Shown: positions 26,607 to 35,505, counted from the stretch's first letter. The stretch: DNA of 50,656 nt from a bacterium (GCA_024743255.1 JANSWY010000006.1:75610-126265), one strand, 5' to 3'. Program-made: numbers and translations. The notes: generated from the letters alone by a model not told the origin.

Positions 26607-27980
26607 CTATTCATCTGAGTCTTCATTTTCTTCTTCGTCCTGATCTGTGCCTTTTATAGCATCATCTTGTTCTAATCTTTTAGAAACCACCAGGAATGGC
26701 CCTGAAACAACCTGATCACCCTCACTAATTCCGGTGATAATCTCGATATTCTCAAAATCTGAGATACCAGTTTCTACTTCCTGCATCTTAGCGATTCCAT
26801 CAACATTTACGAAAACTATTTCTTTGATCTCCTCTTCTTCCTCTTTGTTTTCCTTGTTTGATTTCTTTTTGCTTTCAGAATCATCTCCTTCTTTTCTCTC
26901 GTCTTCAGGCTTTCTCGTAGTTACAGCGGATAACGGAACAGTTAGTACACCTTTTTTCACCTCAGTAATGATGTCAACACTTGCCGTCATTCCCGGCTTG
27001 AAAGGATATTGCATTCCTTTCTTATTAATAAGATCTTCATAAGAACTATTCAGTATTCTTACTCTTACTTCAAATTCCGTTACAGCATCAGCTGAAACTT
27101 TGTCGTTGGCAGTATTTGCAATCTGAGTCACCACTCCTTTGAATGTTTCATCCATGTAACTGTAAGAATCAACATCAATAATGGCAGTATCACCAACGGA
27201 AATCTTAATAATGTCATTTTCATTAACATTTACCCTAACTTCCATTCTACCAAGATCTGCAATTCTTAACAGCTCAGTTCCCTGCATCTGAGAAGTTCCT
27301 ACTACTCTCTCACCTTTCTCCACGTTCAGCTTTGAAACGATACCCGTCATAGCCGCTCTGATAGTTGTTAAATCAAGATTTTCTCTTGCATCTGCCACAT
27401 TTGCCTGGGCACTCTTCACGAGGTATTCAGCAGCTACTGCACTTTGTTTTGCTGAATTCAGATCTTCCTGAGCGATTTTGAAGTTGGCTTCTGCCGTTTG
27501 AAAGTCTGCATCAGAAATTACTTTTTCAGCATATAATTTCTGCTGTCTGGTAAAGTCTAACTCTGCTCTTACATAAGTTGCTTTTGCTCTGGACTCCCTT
27601 GCTCTGGCATCTGCCAAATTTGCCTTTTGTTGATTTAATGTAGCATAAGTTCTTTCCAGCGCATTTTGGAAGTTATCAGGTCTGATCTTCACAAGAAGAT
27701 CTCCGATTTCTACAGAATCACCTTCCTCTACATTAAGTTCAATAATCTCACCAGGTACCTCCGGGCTAATTTTAACTTCTACTTCTGGTTGAACAGCTCC
27801 TGAAGCGCTTACTTTCTCAGTAATTGTAAGCTTAGTGGCTTCTGACAACTCTACTTCGGTCTGTCTTTGACCTCCTACTACACCCTGCTTCTTAAGCACA
27901 AGTGCAACAATGAGTAATACCACTAGAACTGCGGCCAGGATGTATATTATTTTATTATTTGATTTTCTTTTCTTCGCCAT
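26607..27980 (-). CDS. Periplasmic adaptor (HlyD/MacA-type membrane fusion protein)
   Basis: A 457-aa membrane fusion protein. Transmembrane anchor at about 11-29 (IIYILAAVLVVLLIVALVL), lipoyl half-motif VPGEIIELNVEEGDSVEIGDLLVKI (about 73-98), coiled-coil hairpin at about 105-200 with Ala/Gln-rich helices, then the barrel and membrane-proximal domains. It resembles MacA and other adaptors of ABC-type exporters. Unusual: a highly acidic/basic insertion of about 30 residues near 368-395 (PEDERKEGDDSESKKK then KENKEEEEE) inside the membrane-proximal region, plus an acidic tail. The gene starts 2 nt after the TolC stop. No permease or ATPase (macB type) follows; a terminator does. The inner-membrane partner must be elsewhere. 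Confidence 0.92.
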   Translation of the reverse strand: MAKKRKSNNKIIYILAAVLVVLLIVALVLKKQGVVGGQRQTEVELSEATKLTITEKVSASGAVQPEVEVKISPEVPGEIIELNVEEGDSVEIGDLLVKIRPDNFQNALERTYATLNQQKANLADARARESRAKATYVRAELDFTRQQKLYAEKVISDADFQTAEANFKIAQEDLNSAKQSAVAAEYLVKSAQANVADARENLDLTTIRAAMTGIVSKLNVEKGERVVGTSQMQGTELLRIADLGRMEVRVNVNENDIIKISVGDTAIIDVDSYSYMDETFKGVVTQIANTANDKVSADAVTEFEVRVRILNSSYEDLINKKGMQYPFKPGMTASVDIITEVKKGVLTVPLSAVTTRKPEDERKEGDDSESKKKSNKENKEEEEEIKEIVFVNVDGIAKMQEVETGISDFENIEIITGISEGDQVVSGPFLVVSKRLEQDDAIKGTDQDEEENEDSDE

Positions 27981-27982
27981 GA

Positions 27983-29311
27983 TTAGTCAAGTGATAAGGT
28001 TTTACCTTGGTAGAATTCTAAGATTTTAAGTTTAAAAATAAAGTCGTATTTCGCTCTGATCAGATCCGATTCAGCGGCATTTAAATTATTCAATGCCAAT
28101 GTGTAATCAGTGAAATTAGCAGAACCTGCAGCTCTCATTTTCTCTGTGTTTTCGTATGAGATTTTGAGAGATTCAACCTGGTTTCTGCTTGATATGTAAG
28201 TATTGTAGGCGGCTCTTGCGTCCAAGTATGCACTCTCAATTTCCTGCCTTAATCCATTCTTCGTTTCAATAGTATTCAACTTGGCAGTTTCATAACTAAT
28301 CTTGCTGTTTTGAATGCTTTGATTAACTCTAAGATTGTTAAAAATTGGAACAGACATACTGAAACCAACATTTTGTCCAAGGTTATTATCCAATTGCTCA
28401 GAAAAGTTAAAAGTTGGGTCCTGATCAAAATATCTGGTATCAATACTGTAGAAAGCACTGATTGTTGGAAAAAACCCTCCTCTTGCAACTTCAACTCCAA
28501 TTGCCTGCGCTTCCTCATTCATTTCTGCAGCAAGCACATCTGGTTGTGAAGCAAGCGCTTCTTCATATATTTTTTGGGGATTCAATACCAGCTCTTCCTG
28601 GCTATTTTCATTTACTTCAATCTCTGGAGTTACAACATCAAATTCCGGATCATAAGGAATCTGTAAAAGTTGCATTAATTGAAGTCTTGATAAGTTCAAA
28701 TTATTCTCAGCAGTAACAACTCTGGTCTCGTCAGAGGCTACCTGTGCTTGTAGTTGCAATTCCTCAGTTACTGCCAACGAACCATACTGCACTAACTTAG
28801 AGGTTCTACTCAATTGCTCCTCGCTATTCGCCAACTGATATTTCGCATTCTCAAGAAGCTCCTTATTTAACAAAACCGCCAAATAAGCGGAAGCTACATT
28901 CAGACCTACCATGTTTTTAGCATCTTCAATATTTTTCAAAGAAGCGTCTAACAACAAAGAATTCTGTCGAATACTTTTATAATTCGCCAGACCATTAAAT
29001 AATGTAACACCAGCATTCAATCCAAACGTGTTGGTCTGAGATTGGAAATCTGAAATAGCGTTTGTTACCGGGTTTACGTTTCTACCGAAGTTATAAATAT
29101 GGTTTGCACTAGCATTCACTGAAGGTGCTAAAGCTGCCTTACTTTGATTCAATGAAGCTTGGTTCTGTTGCGAACTCAGGTAGCTTCTTTGAACCTGAAT
29201 ACTATTATTGTACGCATGATTAATGCATTGTTCCAATGTCCACACTTTCCCGGTTTGGGCGTAACCCAACCATGGAAGCAGAGTGATTAAGAGTAGTAGT
29301 TTGAGTTTCAT
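27983..29311 (-). CDS. TolC-family outer membrane efflux protein
   Basis: A 442-aa outer-membrane channel protein with a signal peptide (MKLKLLLLITLLPWLGYAQ). It has the two-fold repeat of the family: WTLEQCINHAYNNSIQVQ near the N-terminus and IYEEALASQPDVLAAEMN near the middle, each leading into long helices, with beta-strand pairs (NASANHIYNFGRNVNP, SAFYSIDTRYF). It would form the trimeric exit duct for a substrate pumped by the adaptor encoded 2 nt downstream. The gene lies 19 nt after the serine dehydratase beta chain gene, so read-through from that gene is possible. Substrate unknown. Confidence 0.94.
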   Translation of the reverse strand: MKLKLLLLITLLPWLGYAQTGKVWTLEQCINHAYNNSIQVQRSYLSSQQNQASLNQSKAALAPSVNASANHIYNFGRNVNPVTNAISDFQSQTNTFGLNAGVTLFNGLANYKSIRQNSLLLDASLKNIEDAKNMVGLNVASAYLAVLLNKELLENAKYQLANSEEQLSRTSKLVQYGSLAVTEELQLQAQVASDETRVVTAENNLNLSRLQLMQLLQIPYDPEFDVVTPEIEVNENSQEELVLNPQKIYEEALASQPDVLAAEMNEEAQAIGVEVARGGFFPTISAFYSIDTRYFDQDPTFNFSEQLDNNLGQNVGFSMSVPIFNNLRVNQSIQNSKISYETAKLNTIETKNGLRQEIESAYLDARAAYNTYISSRNQVESLKISYENTEKMRAAGSANFTDYTLALNNLNAAESDLIRAKYDFIFKLKILEFYQGKTLSLD

Positions 29312-29330
29312 TTTGACCTTTGATTTTAAA

Positions 29331-30008
29331 TTATTGATCTATATCTGGTATATAAATTACTTTCTTTATCCAACTGAGGCTTTTGAGATACTCTAATGTG
29401 ATTGGTCTCAAACCAGAATCCATTTCCAAAATCTGACAAGCCAGATCATTTTTACCCTTTCTGGAAACAGTCATGGTAGCGATGTTACAATCATCATGTG
29501 ATATGATATCTGTGATAAAGGCGATACTTCCTGGTTGATCTTCCGCTTCTATGATCAAAGTATGCAAACTTGCCGTAAAACCTGCCGCAAATCCATTTAC
29601 CTCCACTATTTTGATAACTCCTCCTCCTCTACTCTCTCCTACAACTGTAGTAGATCGATCACCATTGGTTAACTCTAGTTTGACGGTATTTGGATGCAAG
29701 GTATTCGCATTTCCCACAGATTTGAACTGGTAATTCAGGGATTGTTTTTCAGCTTCATCAAAGGAGGTTTTGATCCGTTTGTCATCGGTCTTAAAATCGA
29801 GTAATCCCGCTATTATAGCACGATCACTTCCGTGTCCCTCATAAGTTCTGGCAAAGGAATTGTAAAATGTAATTTTGGCCTCTTCCGGGATTCTTCCCAA
29901 AATTCGATTGCCTACTCTTCCAATTCTTACTACCCCTGCCGTATGTGAGCTGCTTGGTCCGATCATTACAGGTCCAATCATATCGAATACAGAGCTCTTT
30001 TCTGCCAT
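29331..30008 (-). CDS. L-serine dehydratase, iron-sulfur type, beta chain
   Basis: A 225-aa protein with FDMIGPVMIGPSSSHTAGVVRIG (about 8-30), the conserved start of the SdaAB domain, then KITFYNSFARTYEGHGSDRAI, and a C-terminal ACT domain (about 148-220; DQPGSIAFITDIISHDDCNIATM). This subunit works with an alpha chain that holds the 4Fe-4S cluster and turns L-serine into pyruvate and ammonia. The alpha-chain gene is not adjacent and not in the window; in many Bacteroidota the two are unlinked. An AATTGG-N8-CCAATT inverted repeat (30029-30048) lies 21 nt before the start. The TolC gene follows after 19 nt. Confidence 0.9.
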   Translation of the reverse strand: MAEKSSVFDMIGPVMIGPSSSHTAGVVRIGRVGNRILGRIPEEAKITFYNSFARTYEGHGSDRAIIAGLLDFKTDDKRIKTSFDEAEKQSLNYQFKSVGNANTLHPNTVKLELTNGDRSTTVVGESRGGGVIKIVEVNGFAAGFTASLHTLIIEAEDQPGSIAFITDIISHDDCNIATMTVSRKGKNDLACQILEMDSGLRPITLEYLKSLSWIKKVIYIPDIDQ

Positions 30009-30077
30009 TTCTTGGGTTATTTAGGATTAATTGGCATTAAAACCAATTTAAATACGTGAGAACAGTAAAATAGTTAT

Positions 30078-30872
30078 TTAAACGGCTACAGCTGCCTTGA
30101 TATGTGGATGAGGATCGTAATTTTCAAGTGTGAAATCCTCAAACTTAAAATCAAAAATACTCTTCACATCCGGGTTGATTTTCATCTTTGGAAGTGGTCT
30201 GAAATCTCGTGATAACTGAAGCTCAGTTTGTTCCAAATGATTGCTGTACAAATGGGCATCTCCAAAAGTGTGTACGAAATCACCATACTCCAAACCGCAT
30301 ACCTGTGCTACCATCATCGTTAACAATGCATAGGAAGCGATATTAAAAGGTACTCCTAAAAATACATCTGCACTTCTTTGGTATAATTGACAGCTCAATT
30401 TCCCATCTGCCACATAAAATTGGAACATAGTGTGACAAGGAGGTAAAGCCATATTACCTACTTCTGCAACATTCCATGCATTCACCAAAAGCCTTCTTGA
30501 ATCAGGGTTATTTTTGATCATATCGATCAACTGAGTGATCTGATCTATAGTTCTTCCATCAGCGGTAGGCCAGCTTCTCCATTGTACTCCATAAACAGGA
30601 CCCAATTCCCCATTTTCGTCTGCCCATTCATCCCAAATTGAAACACCGTTTTCCTTTAGGTATTTGATGTTGCTATCACCCTTCAAAAACCACAACAATT
30701 CATGAATAATTGATCTTAAATGAAGTTTTTTAGTAGTAACCAACGGAAATCCATCTTGTAAATTGAATCTCATTTGATAGCCAAAAACACTAATGGTTCC
30801 AGTTCCTGTTCTATCTTCCTTCTTCGCTCCATTGGCCAAAATGTGCCTCATCAAATCATGGTACTGCTGCAT
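30078..30872 (-). CDS. thyA: Thymidylate synthase ThyA
   Basis: A 264-aa enzyme that methylates dUMP to dTMP with methylene-tetrahydrofolate. Length and numbering match E. coli ThyA: nucleophile Cys146 ([13 protein letters not shown]), Arg21 in EDRTGTGT, and the dUMP-binding [17 protein letters not shown]. Phosphate-binding arginines appear in [10 protein letters not shown]. The folA (dihydrofolate reductase) gene often next to thyA is absent here. The gene is followed after 69 nt by the serine dehydratase beta chain, whose reaction draws on serine, the one-carbon donor for the same folate pool; this may be coincidence. A dispersed repeat element sits about 70 nt upstream. Confidence 0.97.
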   Translation of the reverse strand: MQQYHDLMRHILANGAKKEDRTGTGTISVFGYQMRFNLQDGFPLVTTKKLHLRSIIHELLWFLKGDSNIKYLKENGVSIWDEWADENGELGPVYGVQWRSWPTADGRTIDQITQLIDMIKNNPDSRRLLVNAWNVAEVGNMALPPCHTMFQFYVADGKLSCQLYQRSADVFLGVPFNIASYALLTMMVAQVCGLEYGDFVHTFGDAHLYSNHLEQTELQLSRDFRPLPKMKINPDVKSIFDFKFEDFTLENYDPHPHIKAAVAV

Positions 30873-30941
30873 AAATTCGGGGTTTATTATTATGAATTTT
30901 TAAAATTAGTTGAATTTTTTAGGAAGGAAAAGGGAATTGAG

Positions 30942-31286
30942 TTTTTGTCAGTTGTCAGTTGTCAGTTGTCAGTTGTCAGTTGTCAGTTGTCAGTTGTCAG
31001 TTGTCAGTTGTCAGTTGTCAGTTGTCAGTTGTCAGTGAAACGAATTATTAAATTACAAGGATACCCAATCAATAAAAATACATGTTTCCAGAATTTCTGT
31101 AGTGAATCGAAAGAACTATCCGGAATCCTCCTGTTCCAACACGTACAATACCGGTGATTTGGCTTGGGATGGCAGATTTAATGAGTATACATTAATCGGG
31201 ATTCCTGATCCCACACGTTCTCCAGAATTTCTGACTAAGAAACAATCTCTCTGCAACAAAAAAACCGAAAACTGACAACTGATAAC
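30942..31286. repeat. Dispersed intergenic element, copy A
   Basis: Non-coding, fills most of the 503-nt gap between thyA and the RND permease gene. The left end is the heptamer array (30945-31035), followed by GAAACGAATTA, which resembles AACGAGTTA in copies B and C. The right end has CTGACAACTGATAAC (31272-31286), the inverse of the heptamers, preceded by AAAAAAACCGAAA (31258-31270), a 13-mer also present in copy B (35336-35348). CCAGAATTTCTG occurs twice inside (near 31088 and 31212). No ORF of note lies in it. I see no other feature between 30873 and 31375. Confidence 0.6.
30945..31035. repeat. Tandem array of 13 TTGTCAG heptamers
   Basis: Thirteen exact head-to-tail copies of the 7-bp unit TTGTCAG, with no variation between units. 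The uniformity suggests recent expansion by slippage, so copy number probably varies between strains. Located about 70-160 nt upstream of the thyA start, on the side of its promoter. There are no spacers, so it is not a CRISPR array. Confidence 0.97.
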
Positions 31287-31375
31287 ATCTTCTATATACA
31301 GCTATCATCCCTTTCAAGCAACTAAACCACAGCTTCACAACTCAAATCTCGAAACTCTACTTATATTTAACCCCA

Positions 31376-33673
31376 ATGACTCAAAACACAGGATTGCCCA
31401 AGCGTATTGTTGATTTCTACTGCTCTAAAAAAGCATTGACCATATCTCTTGTAGGGGCATTTGTTGTGTTTCTATTCTTTGGTTGGCAGCTTCAAAAACT
31501 AACCTTCGATTTTGATTTTGAAAGCTTCTTCCCAAACGACCATCCAGACCTTACTTTTTTCAATGACTTCAAAGAATCATACGCCTATGATAATGACTTC
31601 CTGTTTATCGCAATTGAGAATTCTCCTTCGGTGTTTGATTCAGCTTTTCTTGCTGATTTTCAAAAGGTTCATGATGAGCTCGAGACTTTAGAGGGTACTG
31701 AGAGTCTTCTTTCTCCACTTAACTTTGCAGTTCCTGTAAAAACTCCAGGTGGATTAGCCAGAATCAAGACTTTACATCAGGAAGACAATAGTCGGTTAAA
31801 AAAGGATAGTGCAAGAGTTTACAAATCATCACCTGTTGAGCAAAGTTTGTTTGGCAAGGATATGAAGGCTATTGGAATTCAAATTCAGCACAAACATTTT
31901 GTAGATATACAGGAAGCAGAACGCTACATCGACAAGGTATATCAAATTACCTCCAGTTTCCCTGAGGACCAGGTTCATATTGCCGGAAGAATACCAGTGC
32001 AAAAAGACTTTGTAGCCCTGATCCAGTCTGACTTTGCCATGTTTATTGTGGTTGGCCTTGTGATCGTGATCCTCTTCCTGTTTTGGCAGTTTCGATCTAT
32101 TAGTGGTGTGGTGCTTCCTCTAATAATTATAGTTTGGAGTACTGTGGTGACACTTGGTATTATCATTTTTGTTGGGGAGCAATTGAATATCCTCAGTGTA
32201 TTGATTCCTACTATTATTGCATTTGTCTCCCTTTCAGATGTAATTCACTTCCTAACAAAATATGAGTCATTAATCGCCCAGAATATTGAAAAGCAAGAGG
32301 CTCTATTAATAACCATTAAGGAAATTGGAATTGCCACATTTCTGACCTCATTCACAACTGCTTTAGGGTTTATTTCTCTGATCTCAATTCAGGTAATGCC
32401 GATCCAGGCGCTTGGTATTTTCACTGCAATTGGTGTGATGCTTTCTTACGTGATTACTATGATTCTAATTCCCGCCAGAATTCAATTCTCAAAAGGGGTA
32501 GTAATCAAAAAGAGCAATAAAGATCAGTCATGGGATAAACTGACTATGGGCTTTCTGATTTTTGGAATCAGAAATCAGAGAATGATCATTACTGTTGCGC
32601 TGTTTTTCATTCTGATATGTGTATTCGGAATAGCCCAGTTGCAAATCAATGCAGAACTCCTTGACGATCTTCCCGAAGGACACAGGGCCCGTAACAATTT
32701 TGAGTATTTTGATGATCAATTCTCAGGTACAAAACCGTGGCAGCTAGCATTGCTAACAGCAGATTCTGGTAAATCTATTTATACCATCAAGGCGCTTAAG
32801 GAGATTGAAAAAATTGAAGAACATCTGGAAAATGAATACCCGGTTAAGAATTTGATTTCACCAGTTCAGAAAGTAAAATTTCTCAACATGGCTTATCTGG
32901 GTGGTAGTATGAACAACTATGTTCTTCCAGAATCCGATGAGCAACTGAAGCAAGTATTAAGATTTGAAAGGCGAATTAATGCTCCATTCAAACCGCTGAT
33001 TGATGTAGACGAATATTCCAGAATTGCAGGATATATCACAGAAATCGGTTCCAAAGCAACTCAACAAAAAGATATTGCTTTGATGAAGTTCATAGAAGCT
33101 GAAATTGACCCCAATGTGTTAAATGCAAGATTAACTGGAACAACCTACCTAATAGACAAAAGTCATCAATTCTTAAGTGTGAATTTGTTTTGGGGAATTG
33201 GTATTGCGTTTGCTGTTGTGGGTATTCTGGTTTTGATATTATTCAGATCATGGACATTAATATTTGTGACACTCATTCCAAATGTGCTCCCTGTATTAGG
33301 AATAGCTGCATTAATTGGGTTTTTGGGGCTCCCAATTAAATTGACTACCAGTATCATATTTACAATCTCCTTTGGTATTGCTGTTGATGATACCATTCAC
33401 TTTATATCGAAGTTCAAAATTGAGATCAACAAAGGGCTTACCGTCCTAAGAGCATTGAAAAACACATTCCTCACTACTGGTAAAGCGATGATTGTGACTA
33501 CCATGATTCTATGTGCTGGGTTTGCATTGTTTTGTTTCTCAAACTTTGGAGCTACCTACTTCCTGGGTATATTTATTTGTGCAACTCTAGTGTTTGCATT
33601 GTTTATAGATTTGCTACTACTTCCAGTTTTGTTGCATATCTTTTATCCAAATACTAAAAAATACCGTAAGTAA
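31376..33673 (+). CDS. RND superfamily (MMPL-type) permease
   Basis: A 765-aa inner-membrane transporter with the RND layout: TM1 at about 20-38, a periplasmic loop to about 215, a block of five TM helices to about 370, TM7 at about 400-420, a second large loop, then five more TM helices to the end. TM4 and TM10 carry the proton-relay type acidic motifs SLSDVIHFLTKYE and GIAVDDTIHFISKFK, which place it with MMPL and sterol/hopanoid or lipid exporters rather than drug-pump AcrB. Length (765) fits this single-chain subgroup. It is first in a tight operon: the GH113-like gene starts on the last base of its stop codon (TAATG). A lipid-like cargo is inference from the subgroup. Confidence 0.92.
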   Translation: MTQNTGLPKRIVDFYCSKKALTISLVGAFVVFLFFGWQLQKLTFDFDFESFFPNDHPDLTFFNDFKESYAYDNDFLFIAIENSPSVFDSAFLADFQKVHDELETLEGTESLLSPLNFAVPVKTPGGLARIKTLHQEDNSRLKKDSARVYKSSPVEQSLFGKDMKAIGIQIQHKHFVDIQEAERYIDKVYQITSSFPEDQVHIAGRIPVQKDFVALIQSDFAMFIVVGLVIVILFLFWQFRSISGVVLPLIIIVWSTVVTLGIIIFVGEQLNILSVLIPTIIAFVSLSDVIHFLTKYESLIAQNIEKQEALLITIKEIGIATFLTSFTTALGFISLISIQVMPIQALGIFTAIGVMLSYVITMILIPARIQFSKGVVIKKSNKDQSWDKLTMGFLIFGIRNQRMIITVALFFILICVFGIAQLQINAELLDDLPEGHRARNNFEYFDDQFSGTKPWQLALLTADSGKSIYTIKALKEIEKIEEHLENEYPVKNLISPVQKVKFLNMAYLGGSMNNYVLPESDEQLKQVLRFERRINAPFKPLIDVDEYSRIAGYITEIGSKATQQKDIALMKFIEAEIDPNVLNARLTGTTYLIDKSHQFLSVNLFWGIGIAFAVVGILVLILFRSWTLIFVTLIPNVLPVLGIAALIGFLGLPIKLTTSIIFTISFGIAVDDTIHFISKFKIEINKGLTVLRALKNTFLTTGKAMIVTTMILCAGFALFCFSNFGATYFLGIFICATLVFALFIDLLLLPVLLHIFYPNTKKYRK

Positions 33674-34716
33674 TGGGTATGAAATCCCTCAAAGCCTTTT
33701 TGATCATTGCACTAGTTGCTCTACCGATCCTGGTGCTAATGAGCAATAGTGAGGATATCATCTGGCCTGAAATTTCAAAAATCAATGGTGTCAACTATGT
33801 TTCCAGCCGAACTCCAATGCAACCTGCAGACGCAGAATCTGTTGTAACACTAGGCAGCAATTACATCTCCATTATTCCATACGCATTTATCCCCGGGCAT
33901 CAGCCTGAAGTATACTTTGACGTACCTCAACAATGGTATGGCGAAAGAATTGAGGGAACACTTCAGATGATAGAAGAGTCTCGCAAAAAGGGTCTGAAAA
34001 TTATGTTAAAACCCCATGTCTGGGTTCGTGGTGATGGATGGGCAGGAGAGTTTAAATTGGAGACTGAAGAAGAATGGCAAAAGTGGGAGAAGGCATTTGA
34101 CAAATACATCCTCACCTATGCGGAAATCGCGGATTCATTGGATATAGAAATCTTCTGTTTTGCCACAGAATTCAGGATGGTAATAAGAGAACATCCCGAG
34201 TACTTTCCTAAACTAATATCAAAGGTCAGAGAAGTCTACAAAGGTAAATTGACCTATGCCGCCAACTGGGACAATTATGAGAATGTACAATTCTGGGATC
34301 AACTGGATTACATTGGAGTGGATGCCTACTTCCCTATTTGTGATCAAAAAACTCCTGAAGTAAATAACCTGATTGGTTTGTGGGATCCTGTAAAGAAGAA
34401 ATTAAAAGGCTATGCCGATAAGTACAATAAACCCATCCTGTTTACTGAGTATGGCTACCAGAGTATAGACTTCAGTGCCAGTGAGCATTGGAACATATCC
34501 TCAGGATCTGATTTGAATATGGTTGCTCAACGAAATGCTTATGAAGCGATTTACAAAACCTTCTGGGATGAGAACTGGTTCGCGGGTGGATTTCTGTGGA
34601 AATGGTACCCAAATCATCCAAATGCAGGAGGAAAAACCAATAAAAGATTCACTCCACAAAACAAACCGGCAGAGAAGGTAGTTTCACAGTACTACAACAA
34701 ATACACAGAAGAATAG
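33673..34716 (+). CDS. GH113-like glycoside hydrolase
   Basis: A 347-aa protein with an N-terminal hydrophobic signal or anchor (about 5-24, no lipobox) and a TIM-barrel resembling glycoside hydrolase family 113 (beta-mannanases and relatives). Expected catalytic acids are visible: Glu166 in CFATEFRM (acid/base) and Glu259 in ILFTEYGYQS (nucleophile); substrate-wall features include MLKPHVWVRG and YIGVDAYFP. Length fits the family. The start overlaps the permease stop by one base (TAATG); a second ATG lies at 33679. The next gene starts immediately after its stop. A secreted or membrane-tethered glycosidase beside a lipid-type exporter may act on cell-envelope glycans, but the true substrate is unknown. 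Confidence 0.82.
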   Translation: MGMKSLKAFLIIALVALPILVLMSNSEDIIWPEISKINGVNYVSSRTPMQPADAESVVTLGSNYISIIPYAFIPGHQPEVYFDVPQQWYGERIEGTLQMIEESRKKGLKIMLKPHVWVRGDGWAGEFKLETEEEWQKWEKAFDKYILTYAEIADSLDIEIFCFATEFRMVIREHPEYFPKLISKVREVYKGKLTYAANWDNYENVQFWDQLDYIGVDAYFPICDQKTPEVNNLIGLWDPVKKKLKGYADKYNKPILFTEYGYQSIDFSASEHWNISSGSDLNMVAQRNAYEAIYKTFWDENWFAGGFLWKWYPNHPNAGGKTNKRFTPQNKPAEKVVSQYYNKYTEE

Positions 34717-35181
34717 ATGTCAGTCAAACTAGGAGAACAAATCCCGGAAATTGCTTTATTAGATCAAAACAATCAAGTAGTCTCACTAAGAGAGAAAATA
34801 GGAAATCCTCTTGTAGTCTACTTTTATCCAAAGGACTTTACTCCAGGCTGCACCATGGAAGCATGCAGCTTTCGTGATAACTACAATAGAATAAAAGAGA
34901 AAAATGCTGAGGTAATTGGCATTAGTTCAGATTCCCCGGAAAGCCATACCAGGTTTGCAAAGAAGTACAATCTGGAATACATATTACTATCAGACTCCAG
35001 CAAAAAGGCTGAAAAACTGTTCGGAGTAAAAAGAAACCTATTTGGCGCCCTGCCAGGTAGAGAAACATTTGTATTCGACAAAAACGGAGCGCTTATCAAA
35101 CACATCAGTTCCGCTATTAACCCTTTGAAGCATGTAGATCAGTCTATTAAGGCGTTGGAGGAACTAGTTGCAGCAGTGTAG
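34717..35181 (+). CDS. bcp: Thiol peroxidase of the BCP/PrxQ family
   Basis: A 154-aa cytoplasmic peroxiredoxin that reduces hydroperoxides with thioredoxin. The active-site block is YPKDFTPGCTMEACSFRD with peroxidatic Cys45 and resolving Cys50, the PrxQ/BCP pattern with five-residue spacing. Later blocks (VIGISSDSPESHTRFAKKY, LLSDSSKKAEKLFGV, FVFDKNGAL) fit. It starts directly after the TAG stop of the GH113-like gene (zero spacing), so it is the third gene of that operon. The reason for co-expression with a permease and a glycosidase is not evident. Confidence 0.95.
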   Translation: MSVKLGEQIPEIALLDQNNQVVSLREKIGNPLVVYFYPKDFTPGCTMEACSFRDNYNRIKEKNAEVIGISSDSPESHTRFAKKYNLEYILLSDSSKKAEKLFGVKRNLFGALPGRETFVFDKNGALIKHISSAINPLKHVDQSIKALEELVAAV

Positions 35182-35229
35182 CTTGTTTCCGGCTTAAGAA
35201 GGATCTGAAGATGAAGTGCTATTAGAAGC

Positions 35230-35505
35230 TGTTGTCGGTTATCTGTTGTCAGTTTTGTAAGTAGTTATGCCAGGGCATCAATCCCCTCAGCCCCCTTCTC
35301 CAAGGGGAAATACTTGGATTTATAAAGTTACTAATAAAAAAACCGAAACTCGAAAGCCATCCGAGTTAGTCACGATTAGAAACCTAAGAGCATATACCAG
35401 GATCAAGGCTTTAGTTATTGTTGCAGCAACATCGAAGGAGGGCGACCCGAAACACGTAACTCGTTAAACAGACAACAGTCAACTGATGACTGATAACAGA
35501 CAACA
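35230..35505. repeat. Dispersed intergenic element, copy B, with terminal inverted repeats
   Basis: A 276-bp non-coding element bounded by 25-bp imperfect terminal inverted repeats (35230-35254 and 35481-35505, 21 of 25 identical after complementing). Both ends open TGTTGTC. Read on the minus strand it holds TTGTCTGTTTAACGAGTTA, then a CGGGTCGCCCTCC block, then CCCCTTGGAGAAGGGG (35292-35307), in the same order as copy C. It also has AAAAAAACCGAAA (35336-35348) shared with copy A. A 66-codon ORF inside (35267-35467) looks accidental. The rest of the 549-nt gap between bcp and cdd holds only a terminator-like hairpin. Confidence 0.65.

Noticed and set aside
30945-31035. Possible CRISPR array
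   Set aside because: Units are 7 bp and contiguous with no spacers, and no cas genes are nearby.
31258-31270. Terminator T-run upstream of the RND gene
   Set aside because: The seven A residues follow no stable stem; the 13-mer is better explained as a part shared with repeat copy B.
35267-35467. 66-codon plus-strand ORF
   Set aside because: It lies wholly within repeat element B, spans its GC-rich words, and shows no family pattern or start signal.
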